DNA of 43,524 bases, taken from Deltaproteobacteria bacterium (GTDB lineage Bacteria > Myxococcota_A > Polyangia > HGW-17 > SLPX01). This document shows, in pieces, positions 36,701-43,524 of the stretch. How positions within the stretch are numbered: position 1 is the stretch's first letter; every line of letters starts with the position of its first letter. The notes under the pieces were generated by a model that worked only from the letters and a program-made list of their open reading frames with translations, was not told the origin of the DNA and searched no databases. The DNA lies in the NCBI GenBank assembly GCA_021162935.1, contig JAGGXR010000004.1, forward strand, positions 1 to 43,524. Reading direction: 5' to 3'. The position numbers and the translations under genes were made by a program.

Positions 36701-39441
36701 TCCATGCCCGCGCCCATTACCAGGCCAACCTGGGCGCCAATCTCTTCGACCAGGGAAAGCTCACCGCAGCGATCCCCCCCCTGACCTCGGCGGCAAGGAC
36801 CATGCGGCGCCTCGGACACACGGCCCAAATTCCAGGTATCCTGTACAATCTTGCAAACACCCTCCTCGGGCTCGGGGACCTGGCAGGTGCCTGCCGGGAG
36901 GCCGAGGTGACCCTCGGCGAAGCCACGACCGCATCGTCCGCCCTGTCGCAGGCCCACGCCCTGCTCCTTGCCGCGCACGTCACTGCCAAGGTCCTGGAAT
37001 CGGGCCGACAGGACGCACGGCGACTCCTGGCAACCCATGGTCTGGATCCAGACCCGGTGGCAGTCGCCGTCTCGGCCATCCAGGCCTTCGAACGGGCCCA
37101 GGGGGACCTCGAAAATGCCCAGGCGGCGCTCCTCATCGCCGTGGCGGCTGCAGCCGCGTCTTCGCAACCCAATCTCGCCGTGGCGGATTCAGGCGTATCT
37201 TTGCGACGTAGCATCGTCGCCAAAACGACGGCAACCCCCGTCCGTAAGCAACAAAATGGCGCTCTGACCCCATCCTTGCCGACAGCCGGCATGCCTCCCC
37301 ATGGCGACCAGGCCCTCGCAGCGATGATCCGATCGGCAGCCGCCGATCTGTGGAATGCCGTCCAGACCCACAACGATGCCACCAGCCGCGGCAGCGCCGC
37401 CCACGCACTCGCCACCTGGCTTGCGGCAGCCCTGAACGTCCCAGACACTCAGGGAGAAAGCCAGGCAGCCCCGGTAGCGATCCCGCCAACTCTGTCCGTG
37501 ACCCGCCTGGCGATCCTGGGGCTTGAAGCGACGCGGGGCCTCCTCGATTCCGGCTACCGGGAACAGGCATGGAGGCTGGCGACCCGCATCGCGGTGATCG
37601 CCCCGACAGCCCTTGGAACCGTGGCCACACACCTGGCCCACGAGACATGGTGGGCCATCCAAGAAGAGACCGATGAACCGTATCGGAAGCACCGTCGCCT
37701 GGATCCGGCGTCCAAGCTCCTGCTGGAACGGTTCGATTCGACAACGGCAAGCAATCACCCGATGGAAGGACGAACCATGTCACCACCATCCGATTCGTTT
37801 TCCAATCCCGAATTCCGAACCAACGAAGCCGGGCAACGCGGCGATCGAGAGACCGCCGGGGAGGCCTCGCGCCTGCACCGCATGCTGGAGATCAACAAAC
37901 GGCTTGCCTCCGAGCACCGCATCGAGCCCCTCCTGGATCTGATCCTGGACTCGGTCATCGACCTCACCGGAGCGGAGCGGGGCTTCGTCCTACTCGAAGA
38001 GACGGACGGACTGAAGGTCGAGACCCAGCGCAACATGAACGCGCAGAGCCAGGACGAACACATCAAATGGAGCCGGTCCATCGCCCGCCAGGCCATGGAG
38101 CACCTCGCCCCGGTCCTGACCGTGGACGCCTCATCCGACCGTCGCTTCTCGGACGCAGCCAGTGTCATGGACCTCAAACTCCGGTCCGTGCTGGCCGTGC
38201 CGCTCATCCTGCGAGGCGAAGCCGTGGGTACCCTTTACGTGGACAACCGGATGCGCCGCGGCGCGTTTCGCCAGGCAGACGCCGAGCTGGCCATGGACTT
38301 CGCCGACCAGGCGGCCGTGGCCATCGACAACGCAAGGCTCGTCACCGAAGCCCACGCGCGGCAGGAGGAGATCGAGCGCCTCAACCACCGACTCCGTCGT
38401 GAACTGGACCAGCAGGAAGCCGCCGTGGCGGAGATGAAATCAGAGATCGCGTCCAGCCGTCGCGCCATGCAGGTCCGATTCGACTATTCCAACATCGTGG
38501 GCACGAGCCCGGCCATGATGCGGATCTTCCACCTGCTGGATCGCATCACGGACACCGACCTTCCCGTGGTCATCCTGGGCGAGAGCGGCACGGGCAAGGA
38601 ACTCGTGGCACGGGCCATCCACTTCAACGGACCTCGGGCCGCTGGGCCCTTTGCCACGGAAAACTGCGGGGCCGTAACCGAGACCCTCCTCGAAAGCCTC
38701 CTGTTCGGACACGAACGCGGCGCCTTCACTGGAGCGACGCGTCTCCAAAAGGGTCTGTTCGAAATCGCCGACGGAGGCACCCTCCTGCTCGACGAGGTGG
38801 GGGAAATGAGCCCGGCCATGCAGGTCAAGTTGCTGCGCGCCCTCCAGGAAGGGGAATTTCGTCGTGTTGGCGGCTCCCATCCCATCAAGGTCGACGTGCG
38901 GGTCCTGGCCTCCTCGAACCAGAACCTGGCGAAACTCCTCGAAGAGGGAAGGTTCCGCCAGGATCTGTTCTACCGTCTTAATGTGGTCACCATCACCCTC
39001 CCTCCCCTTCGGGATCGCCGAGAAGACGTGGTGGCCCTCGTGGAGCACTTCTGCCGCAAGTATGAACCGCCTGGTCGCACGGTTCGGATGTCGCCCGAGG
39101 CCATGCAGATCCTGACCGCCTGTCCATGGCCGGGCAACGTACGGCAGCTCGAAAATGAGATCATGCGAGCAGCGGTCCTCTGTGACGGCGTCATCCTGCC
39201 CTCGGACCTGTCCGTCCAGGTCACCGCCGCCGAAACCACTGCAGATCCCACGACGGATGATCTCAATCTGAAACGCAGGGTACCGAAACTCGAACGTACC
39301 CTGATCCGCGCCGCTCTCGATCGAACCAACGGCAACCACACCAAGGCAGCCGAACTGCTGGGGCTAAGCCGGTACGGCCTGATCAAAAAAATGAAGCGGC
39401 TCGATATCGGCAAGGCCGCACCGGATCGTCAACCGCGTTGA
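33703..39441 (+). CDS. Ser/Thr kinase - AAA - TPR - GAF - sigma-54 activator fusion
   Basis: A 1912-residue single chain. Residues about 12-300 are a Hanks-type kinase: LGIGSQAQVYLV, RALKLLK, catalytic HGDISPSN at 144-151 (HGD instead of HRD), DFG at 164-166 and APEQ. About 320-640 is an AAA/STAND-type ATPase whose P-loop reads GPAGSGRRR (349-357), lacking the Walker lysine, so it is probably inactive. About 680-1340 is TPR-like, with a 7-residue repeat linker (874-912). A GAF domain lies at about 1388-1535, a coiled coil at 1545-1590, and a sigma-54 AAA+ domain with Walker A GESGTGKE (1626) and GAFTGA (1673), all intact. A Fis-type HTH ends it (NHTKAAELLGLSRYGLIKKMK). It would sense a signal, phosphorylate targets and activate RpoN promoters in one protein. 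The start is a GTG with GGGAGG fourteen bases upstream, a long spacing; no in-frame ATG is available. Confidence 0.92.
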   Translation: MTTLLTPPVNNRFTIVDTLGIGSQAQVYLVRDEALAGAPRRALKLLKDAFGPKDLTRLRLEFARLSAMVHPCLPAVHDLDVVERGPDAIPLHRLFLVSDLVEGRPLDQGLPDSMNEGDRIEALWSILFQVGSVLDLLAAHRIVHGDISPSNLVLDTEGRVRLLDFGLSTLIGRSNRQPDLLAAAATAGEPSVSVGPAGTIPFMAPEQITGRQDARSDLYSLGATVSWLATGRFVRVPQGASMTEALASLLYEDAAPIQTLAPWVPDELAEIVDRLVARQPDERYPSAASLLTHVERFSRSRPIWLPARRRAEARLLRPVLCGRDRELKALFDFIAADRPIGPGILSVTGPAGSGRRRLIQEALTQLRLISARPTDGQVADRAIRPTVFEGTWQDLVRFVQARRGSAAKRIENLSTSALYESMVQSIEEMASHRPVVLAIRDGNEEMVEGFGKHIGRVPTRRLAGVTIIVRRKVTMGRQQRKSTGRPPNQTEPDSSGIRANIRLGALSKKQAAALLQSAMGRSPGRAFLDRVHKTTKGWPGPMLDLCRAAWTEVRHREAIDQVLLKDLPLDNLSGLFRSGINALSRSAKTLLRAVVIWDGRGDLPRLARTLGLQPKTFARALDELLRSDLIEQHGDGFAVAHPVIGDVAIEEAAPKTIQALRNKVLKICRDEATHRPKSDGPADRDLLLSARVAVACHQPILAWQTATQAARACRAHLDIPNTIQATDLALSVAPQAPHEQRRPFTLWAANLDVEMGRYDRALDLARSLTDGEPATKVWAGSAQKRVHVQAGNDDRDIGLSAQLVIATCLRRQGRFEQAAQAAQTAMNQAAHHSVLWRKAAALQTRVLIDMGRIDAAIDATKEQKTVPSGAERVSSDAPDTWSNASTGPRSDAPRPSSNTRGEWSNAQGSWSETGTLATDQAEAWVEWLEAAGLARHYHGDQASALHLFQQAQVLAEPLPPHVQARIVDLQGLVLHSTGHLTASEPWYRRAIHLAHLAGDVHARAHYQANLGANLFDQGKLTAAIPPLTSAARTMRRLGHTAQIPGILYNLANTLLGLGDLAGACREAEVTLGEATTASSALSQAHALLLAAHVTAKVLESGRQDARRLLATHGLDPDPVAVAVSAIQAFERAQGDLENAQAALLIAVAAAAASSQPNLAVADSGVSLRRSIVAKTTATPVRKQQNGALTPSLPTAGMPPHGDQALAAMIRSAAADLWNAVQTHNDATSRGSAAHALATWLAAALNVPDTQGESQAAPVAIPPTLSVTRLAILGLEATRGLLDSGYREQAWRLATRIAVIAPTALGTVATHLAHETWWAIQEETDEPYRKHRRLDPASKLLLERFDSTTASNHPMEGRTMSPPSDSFSNPEFRTNEAGQRGDRETAGEASRLHRMLEINKRLASEHRIEPLLDLILDSVIDLTGAERGFVLLEETDGLKVETQRNMNAQSQDEHIKWSRSIARQAMEHLAPVLTVDASSDRRFSDAASVMDLKLRSVLAVPLILRGEAVGTLYVDNRMRRGAFRQADAELAMDFADQAAVAIDNARLVTEAHARQEEIERLNHRLRRELDQQEAAVAEMKSEIASSRRAMQVRFDYSNIVGTSPAMMRIFHLLDRITDTDLPVVILGESGTGKELVARAIHFNGPRAAGPFATENCGAVTETLLESLLFGHERGAFTGATRLQKGLFEIADGGTLLLDEVGEMSPAMQVKLLRALQEGEFRRVGGSHPIKVDVRVLASSNQNLAKLLEEGRFRQDLFYRLNVVTITLPPLRDRREDVVALVEHFCRKYEPPGRTVRMSPEAMQILTACPWPGNVRQLENEIMRAAVLCDGVILPSDLSVQVTAAETTADPTTDDLNLKRRVPKLERTLIRAALDRTNGNHTKAAELLGLSRYGLIKKMKRLDIGKAAPDRQPR
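36324..36441 (+). repeat. 21-bp coding tandem repeat in the kinase-sigma-54 protein
   Basis: About six degenerate units with core GTCCAACGCA start at 36324, 36345, 36369, 36390, 36411 and 36432, mostly 21 bases apart with one 24-base step. They encode a 7-residue Ser/Asn/Trp-rich repeat (types SDAPDTW, SNAQGSW) in the TPR region. All steps are multiples of three. Confidence 0.8.
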
Positions 39442-39511
39442 CGGATCCCTCCCCACGTCTATATTCCCGGATCCGCGCTCAGCTCCTTCAAGAGCGCCCA
39501 TGCCAGGTTCA

Positions 39512-39540
39512 TTGCCCGACGGCACTCTTCTTGCTACACT
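39512..39540 (+). promoter_or_regulatory. Sigma-70-type promoter for the small exported protein
   Basis: TTGCCC (39512-39517), 17 bases, TACACT (39535-39540), preceded by TGC at the extended -10. Transcription would start near 39547, 32 bases before the ATG at 39579. Upstream, CGGATCC / GGATCCG (39445-39476) could form the stem of a terminator for the preceding gene. Confidence 0.5.
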
Positions 39541-39578
39541 GAAAGAATAGGGCAAAAATCGAAGCCGAGGCGCAACCC

Positions 39579-40112
39579 ATGCAGAACGACCGAAGGACAG
39601 CAAGAAACGAGCATGCCACCCCTTCCGATGCCGCCGCTCCTGCTGTCGTCTCCAAACGGTGGAAAGTAAGCACGCAGCGTCGAATCGTGATGCGGCATCC
39701 AGTCGTCACGCGACATCGACTCGCCATGCCGCGTCGGCTCGTCCTGGTCGGCGGCCTGGTCGGTGTCCTGGCGACCTTGCTGACGATCTGGGCCTGCAAG
39801 GCACCCTCATTCCCCCTGCCACCGCCCGATCCGAATCAGCTTCAGGTCCAGCCCTACTCGTCCGACGGATTCATGGTCATCACCGGGTCGCCAGCCGTCG
39901 TGGAACCCAACAGTGAAGTGCACATGTTCAACGAATCCAAAGGCTTTGGCTACTATTTCTACGCGGGAGCCGACGGCGCCTTCACGAGCCCGCCCATGTC
40001 GGCGGACGAGGGCGACCGGATCCAGTTCTTCTATCTCTCGAACGGCGACTCGTCGCGGCCCCTGTGCTTCCTCGTGGACTACAGTCAGAACCCGCCTCCC
40101 GAGTGTCAGTAG
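39579..40112 (+). CDS. Probable lipoprotein of unknown function
   Basis: A 177-residue protein. From the ATG at 39579 (GAGG eight bases upstream) there is a 49-residue basic N-terminal extension. From an internal Met at residue 50 it reads MPRRLVLVGG, a hydrophobic stretch and TIWACKAP, a good lipoprotein signal with the lipidated Cys at residue 73. The better start for export is therefore the ATG at 39726, although its Shine-Dalgarno is poor. The mature part (about 105 residues) begins with a Pro-rich stretch and then a beta-rich domain (GFMVITGSPAVVEPNSEV, YFYAGADGAF, DRIQFFYLSNGD) resembling small Ig-like or carboxypeptidase-regulatory folds. It is convergent with the barrel genes. I do not recognise the family. 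Confidence 0.62.
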   Translation: MQNDRRTARNEHATPSDAAAPAVVSKRWKVSTQRRIVMRHPVVTRHRLAMPRRLVLVGGLVGVLATLLTIWACKAPSFPLPPPDPNQLQVQPYSSDGFMVITGSPAVVEPNSEVHMFNESKGFGYYFYAGADGAFTSPPMSADEGDRIQFFYLSNGDSSRPLCFLVDYSQNPPPECQ

Positions 40113-40150
40113 ACGTCGGTCTACCCTAGCCCTTTTCGATTGGGAAAAAG
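40109..40150. terminator. Probable bidirectional terminator between convergent genes
   Basis: A perfect hairpin GTAGAC-GTCG-GTCTAC (40109-40124) is followed by CCTTTTC and GAAAAAG (40131-40150), which pair with each other to give A- and T-runs on both strands. It lies exactly between the lipoprotein stop and the barrel gene stop. Confidence 0.4.
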
Positions 40151-40157
40151 AAAGAGA

Positions 40158-41021
40158 CTATCGACTGATCTTGGCGTTGGCAGGCAGGAAGAAGGACACG
40201 CCCAGGGTGATGTACATGATGTTCTCGGACACGCGGTCGTGGGAATCGATAACGATCTGCCCCTGCTGATTCAGGGAGCCGTTCTTGTCGAAACCTGCCG
40301 AGTTACGCCCCTGACCTGATTTCGCGGACAGGTAGATGTCCCTGAAGGCAATGTGCACCGCGAGCCACTTCAAAATGTAGAATCTCGCGCCAAACCCAAA
40401 GGACGGCCCCAACCTGAGACCACCGTTCTTGTCTTTCACATCCAAATTGAGAATGTCGGCGTACTTGCCGATATTGCCCGCCTTGAAATAGGCCATACCC
40501 AAGCCGATCATGGCATAGAAATCGAAATCGAAGAACACCTGGCCGAAGAGGCTCAATTTGCCCAGCCAAGGCGTATAGGCGATGTACGGCGCAGTCACCA
40601 AGAAAGTAACATGGCTGACCGCATCCTCGAGGGCCTGTTTCGTCGGGGCCGGGTTGATCTCGGGCTGATCGAAGTGGGTGCCCAGGGTGTCTTTGATCTC
40701 GCCCATCAGCTCCGTGTCCCAATCCACGGCGTTGTAATGGAAGCTCGCGCCCACCGACAGGCAGTCCCGGTACGTCTTCGAGCCGAAGCACCAAGGGATG
40801 TGGTACTCGAACTTGGCCCCAACCAAAAAGGCATGCTTGAAATCCTGCAGGAAGGTCATGCCGATCGAAGGGGTTAATTCCACACGATTCGGCAAGTACA
40901 GCACGCGCTTGCGCACGGCCGGCTGACCGTCGAGCGGATTCTTGCGCTGGGCGAACGCCGACGAGGAAACAAGCGTCGAAAGAGCCAGCACCGCGATGAC
41001 AAGATTTCTCTGCTTCATCAC
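40158..41021 (-). CDS. Outer-membrane beta-barrel protein, myxobacterial type (second of pair)
   Basis: A 287-residue protein with a signal peptide (MMKQRNLVIAVLALS to SSAFA); GGAGGT lies eight bases before the ATG and overlaps the end of the upstream gene. The mature part is made of alternating strands (VELTPSIGMTFLQDFKHAFLV, SVGASFHYNAV, LFGQVFFDFDFYAMIGLG, FGFGARFYILKWLAVHIAFRD) and ends ITLGVSFFLPANAKISR. That ending and the ..KWLAV.. strand are shared with the neighbour, so the two are paralogues. They resemble the roughly 250-residue outer-membrane barrels common in Myxococcales, a group that includes gliding-complex barrels. The two stops are about 45 bases apart in convergence with the lipoprotein gene. 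The role is unknown. Confidence 0.8.
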   Translation of the reverse strand: MMKQRNLVIAVLALSTLVSSSAFAQRKNPLDGQPAVRKRVLYLPNRVELTPSIGMTFLQDFKHAFLVGAKFEYHIPWCFGSKTYRDCLSVGASFHYNAVDWDTELMGEIKDTLGTHFDQPEINPAPTKQALEDAVSHVTFLVTAPYIAYTPWLGKLSLFGQVFFDFDFYAMIGLGMAYFKAGNIGKYADILNLDVKDKNGGLRLGPSFGFGARFYILKWLAVHIAFRDIYLSAKSGQGRNSAGFDKNGSLNQQGQIVIDSHDRVSENIMYITLGVSFFLPANAKISR

Positions 41022-41037
41022 TTATACCTCCGCACGA

Positions 41038-42000
41038 CTACCTGAAGGTGGTGTACTTGAAACTCGGCGGCAGGAAGAAGCTCACCCCGAGATTGAACAC
41101 CAGGTTAGGGATCCACCGATGCGCGGCGTGGTCCTTGGGGTTGTAGTTGGCCGGCAAATTCGGATCGTCGTCCGCCAGACGATTCGAGGCCTCGAAATTG
41201 TCCCGCATGATGTAGAGGCGAATCCCCAGATTCAGGGTCAGCCACTTCGAAATGAACATCCGGAGTCCAAACGCGGGAAACAAGATGGTAAAGTTGTAGT
41301 TGTTCCAGGAAGAATCACCGGCACGGCGGGGAATGACGGCGGTCATGGTCAGTCCAACGCCGGCGCCCACGTAACCGCCGAACTGCTGGATGAACTTGTT
41401 GTGCAAGGCGAACTTTCCGTACATCCAATTGTAGTTGAAGTTCGCTGTGGTGGTAAAATAGTACTTATTCAACGTGGGCAACACCCGCTGCTGCAGGCCC
41501 ATCAAGTACGCCCGCTGGGTGATCTCCGGCAGGTAATAATGCCCCCCGATACCCACGCTCATGGCATCGCTGAGAAAGTAGTTGAGTTCGGCCCCGAGAA
41601 ACCAATGCCGAATCAAGTTGTCATTCAGCGTTACGCCCATGGGATACAGGAAAAGCTCGACTCGTTGCTGCTTCAAAATGAGCTTTCGAGAAACGACCTT
41701 GATGTCTTTCCAGTACTGTTTCTCTCCCCGAGCGGACTTGGTGCCTTGCGAGGCGGCGGCCGCGCCTGTCCCGCCGCCCCCGGAACTCCCAACCTGCCCA
41801 GGGGTCACAGGGCCGCTGCCCGGCATGGCAGGACCGGACCCAGGGATCACGGGACCTGCTTCGTCAGGGGTCACTGGTTGGGTCGCCTCGGGAGTCTCTG
41901 GCGAGCCGGCGCCTGCAGGCGCCGGCTGAGCCCAGGCCGACGACTCGACCCAAATCCAACCCAGAATCGAAACAGAGAACAATAGGGCAGCCTTCCTCAT
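41038..42000 (-). CDS. Outer-membrane beta-barrel protein with Pro/Gly linker (first of pair)
   Basis: A 320-residue protein. The ATG at 42000 is chosen because GGAG lies eight bases upstream and a signal peptide follows directly (MRKAALLFSVSILGW to SSAWA); an in-frame start 11 codons earlier lacks both. After cleavage comes a Pro/Gly/Ala-rich linker with PGSGP repeats (about 24-80), then a barrel (VELFLYPMGVTLNDN, FLGAELNYFLSDAMSVGIGG, LRMFISKWLTLNLGIRLYIMRD) ending LVFNLGVSFFLPPSFKYTTFR. The last strands match those of the next gene, 16 bases downstream, so the two form an operon of paralogous barrels. The linker could span to peptidoglycan or a periplasmic partner. Confidence 0.8.
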   Translation of the reverse strand: MRKAALLFSVSILGWIWVESSAWAQPAPAGAGSPETPEATQPVTPDEAGPVIPGSGPAMPGSGPVTPGQVGSSGGGGTGAAAASQGTKSARGEKQYWKDIKVVSRKLILKQQRVELFLYPMGVTLNDNLIRHWFLGAELNYFLSDAMSVGIGGHYYLPEITQRAYLMGLQQRVLPTLNKYYFTTTANFNYNWMYGKFALHNKFIQQFGGYVGAGVGLTMTAVIPRRAGDSSWNNYNFTILFPAFGLRMFISKWLTLNLGIRLYIMRDNFEASNRLADDDPNLPANYNPKDHAAHRWIPNLVFNLGVSFFLPPSFKYTTFR

Positions 42001-42071
42001 GTTGCGTCTCCAATCTCGCTGTTTGTGTCGCATTTGGCTTGCCGGTCTCCTAAAAAGCCCTTTGATTTCAA

Positions 42072-42133
42072 ATAATTAACAAAATCAAATTCAAATTTGC
42101 GCTACTATAGCACAGGGGTGGATTTTGCATCAA
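42072..42133 (-). promoter_or_regulatory. Promoter and palindromic operator of the barrel operon
   Basis: On the minus strand TTGATG (42133-42128), 18 bases, TATAGT (42109-42104) with TGC before the -10 (extended -10). Just downstream are CAAATT-TG-AATTTG and a GATTT...AAATC inverted repeat in AT-rich DNA (about 42072-42100), a plausible repressor site. The leader to the ATG at 42000 is about 100 bases. Confidence 0.55.
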
Positions 42134-42158
42134 CTTCTTTTTTTGAGTCCATTTACCA

Positions 42159-42227
42159 CCCATCTTTTCACGCCTATCAACTGGCCCATCTTTTCACGCC
42201 TATCAACTGGTCACGCCTATCAACTGG
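42159..42227. repeat. 26-bp tandem repeat, two copies plus a 17-bp partial
   Basis: Units 42159-42184 and 42185-42210 are identical (ending TCACGCCTATCAACTGG), followed by the last 17 bases again at 42211-42227. It lies in the 290-base gap between ftsY and the barrel operon. The period is not a multiple of three. The remaining stretch 42228-42290 has a CGCATC...GATGCG inverted repeat that might end ftsY transcription. Confidence 0.93.
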
Positions 42228-42290
42228 CGCATCCCGTCCGTTTCTGCCCCGCATCAGCCACGTTGGGCGATGCGCCATCCGAACTTCCCC

Positions 42291-43524
42291 TCACTCGGCC
42301 TCACTGAACAAAGCGTCCACAAAAGCGTCCGCGGAGAAGTCCCTGAGATCTTCGGTGCGCTCGCCAATCCCGATAAATCGGACCGGGACGTTCAGCTCAT
42401 CGCACACACCCAAAATGACGCCGCCCTTCGCCGTGCCATCCAGCTTGGTCAGCACGATTCCGGAAAACGACACCGCTTCTTTGAACAGGAGTGCCTGCTG
42501 AATCGCGTTCTGGCCCGTGGTCGCATCGAGCACGAGTAGCGTCTCGTGGGGAGCCCCCTCCTGAGCCTTCCCCATGACGCGATGCACTTTCTTCAGCTCG
42601 TCCATGAGGCCGACTTTGGTGTGGAGTCGGCCCGCCGTGTCCGCAATCACCACGTCGATGTTCTCGTCTCTGGCCTTCTTGATAGCGTCGAAGATCACCG
42701 CCGAAGGATCCGTCTTGGCCTTGCCCTGGACCACCTCGACTCCGACCCGCTGACCCCATACCTGGAGCTGTTCCACTGCTGCCGCACGGAACGTATCCCC
42801 GGCGGCCAGGAGCACCGACTTGCCCTGCTGATGAAACTTTGCCGCCAACTTCCCTATGGTGGTCGTCTTGCCCACGCCATTGACGCCAATGGTCAGGATG
42901 ACGAAAGGACGGGCTGCATCGAGATCGAGTGCCGACGCATCCACCATCAAAATCTGGGACGCCCTCGTCTTGAGGAAGCGCCAGATGGATTCCTGGTCCT
43001 GCAACGACTTCCGATCCAAAGCATCCTTGAGTTCCTCGAACAACTTCTGCGACGTCTTCACCCCGATATCGGCGGTCAAGAGCACCTCTTCTATCTCTTC
43101 GAGGAGATTGGGATCCAACTCCTTTTTGCCGCGAAACAGACGGCCCAATCGAGCCACAAAGCCCTTCCGGGTCTTACTCAACCCCTTGGTCAGTCGAACC
43201 CGCTCGTCCTCGCGCGCCAGCTTCGGCTCAGGACCCCGAGGCTTGGCCACCGGCTCCACGACCACTGCCGTGGCGGGCTCAGGCTTTGCCTTCGCAGCCT
43301 TCTCTTCGACCGCAGGCTGAGGCTTTGCCTTCGCAGCCTTCGCTTCGACCGCGGGCTCAGGCTTTGCCTTCGCAGCCTTCGCTTCGACCGCGGGCTCAGG
43401 CTTTGCCTTCGCAGCCTTCTCTTCGACCGCAGGCTGAGGCTTTGCCTTCGCAGCCTCCTCTTCGACCGCGGGCTCAGGCTTTGCCTTCGCAGCCTCCTCT
43501 TCGACCGCGGGCTCAGGCTTTGCC
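42291..43524 (-). CDS. ftsY: Signal recognition particle receptor FtsY (5' end outside window)
   Basis: The frame is open from the window edge, so the N-terminus is missing; 410 residues are visible. The NG domain is complete: an N-domain helix bundle, then G1 [18 protein letters not shown]3 DTAGR, G4 [10 protein letters not shown] and a closing GIGER. FtsY docks SRP-bound ribosomes at the membrane for co-translational insertion; it is essential and cytosolic or membrane-associated. Before the NG domain is an Ala/Lys/Pro/Glu-rich region made of a 13-residue tandem repeat, replacing the usual acidic A-domain. The window end falls inside this array, so its full length is unknown. A GTG at 43265 begins an open stretch but is internal, since the same frame continues upstream with the repeats. 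Confidence 0.95.
   Translation of the reverse strand, partial: AKPEPAVEEEAAKAKPEPAVEEEAAKAKPQPAVEEKAAKAKPEPAVEAKAAKAKPEPAVEAKAAKAKPQPAVEEKAAKAKPEPATAVVVEPVAKPRGPEPKLAREDERVRLTKGLSKTRKGFVARLGRLFRGKKELDPNLLEEIEEVLLTADIGVKTSQKLFEELKDALDRKSLQDQESIWRFLKTRASQILMVDASALDLDAARPFVILTIGVNGVGKTTTIGKLAAKFHQQGKSVLLAAGDTFRAAAVEQLQVWGQRVGVEVVQGKAKTDPSAVIFDAIKKARDENIDVVIADTAGRLHTKVGLMDELKKVHRVMGKAQEGAPHETLLVLDATTGQNAIQQALLFKEAVSFSGIVLTKLDGTAKGGVILGVCDELNVPVRFIGIGERTEDLRDFSADAFVDALFSEAE
43277..43524 (-). repeat. 39-bp coding tandem repeat in ftsY
   Basis: Copies with core GGCTTTGCCTTCGCAGCC start at 43282, 43321, 43360, 43399, 43438, 43477 and 43516, exactly 39 bases apart and running off the window. They encode a 13-residue repeat of type [13 protein letters not shown], with E/Q and K/E variation between copies. 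Confidence 0.97.

Overview
The window is high-GC chromosomal DNA from a Gram-negative bacterium. The best match is a member of the Myxococcota or a related deltaproteobacterial-type lineage. This is inferred from a protein with an AgmX/PglI-type C-terminal domain, paired outer-membrane beta-barrels of the myxobacterial type, a giant cytoplasmic TPR protein, a Ser/Thr kinase fused to a sigma-54 activator, and several TonB-like proteins. No rRNA, tRNA or CRISPR array was found.

Layout. 1-2.3 kb: the 5' part of a TonB/AgmX-like membrane protein (minus strand) with a hairpin-rich leader. 2.3-6.1 kb: a 1242-residue fusion of serine hydroxymethyltransferase with two GcvT-type modules. 6.4-9.1 kb: a metallo-hydrolase and, divergently, a zinc-ribbon/TM/TPR protein. 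9.3-13.9 kb (minus): a TonB-like protein, glutamyl-tRNA synthetase and an OmpA-family outer-membrane protein. 14.5-23.0 kb: a two-component system (minus) facing a TonB-dependent receptor followed by ExbB, ExbD and TonB (plus). 23.0-24.1 kb: a small AT-rich island with a short TauE/SafE gene, half of an attC-like site and a truncated transposase, bracketed by 61-bp imperfect direct repeats. 24.2-24.9 kb: a PAP2/sphingomyelin-synthase-like membrane enzyme. 25.1-33.3 kb (minus): a 2722-residue TPR protein. 33.7-39.4 kb (plus): a 1912-residue kinase-AAA-TPR-GAF-sigma-54 activator fusion. 39.6-42.1 kb: a small exported protein and two outer-membrane barrels. 42.3 kb to the end (minus): FtsY, entering from outside the window.

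The most coherent system is the sigma-54 regulon at 14.5-23.0 kb. A histidine kinase and an NtrC-type regulator with an intact GAFTGA loop are divergent from a TonB receptor/ExbB/ExbD/TonB energy-coupled uptake system. I find -24/-12 sequences in front of the receptor (exact consensus), the sensor kinase (one mismatch) and exbB (one mismatch). A tandem 15-bp repeat lies between the two divergent promoters, at a distance typical of enhancer sites. The simplest reading is an import system switched on by its own two-component system, which also autoregulates. The substrate cannot be told from sequence.

A second theme is the abundance of short tandem repeats: at least nine arrays with unrelated units of 15, 18, 19, 21, 22, 26, 35 and 39 bp. 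Those inside genes have units divisible by three (15, 18, 21, 39). Of the five in intergenic gaps, four do not (19, 35, 22, 26); the exception is 21 bp.
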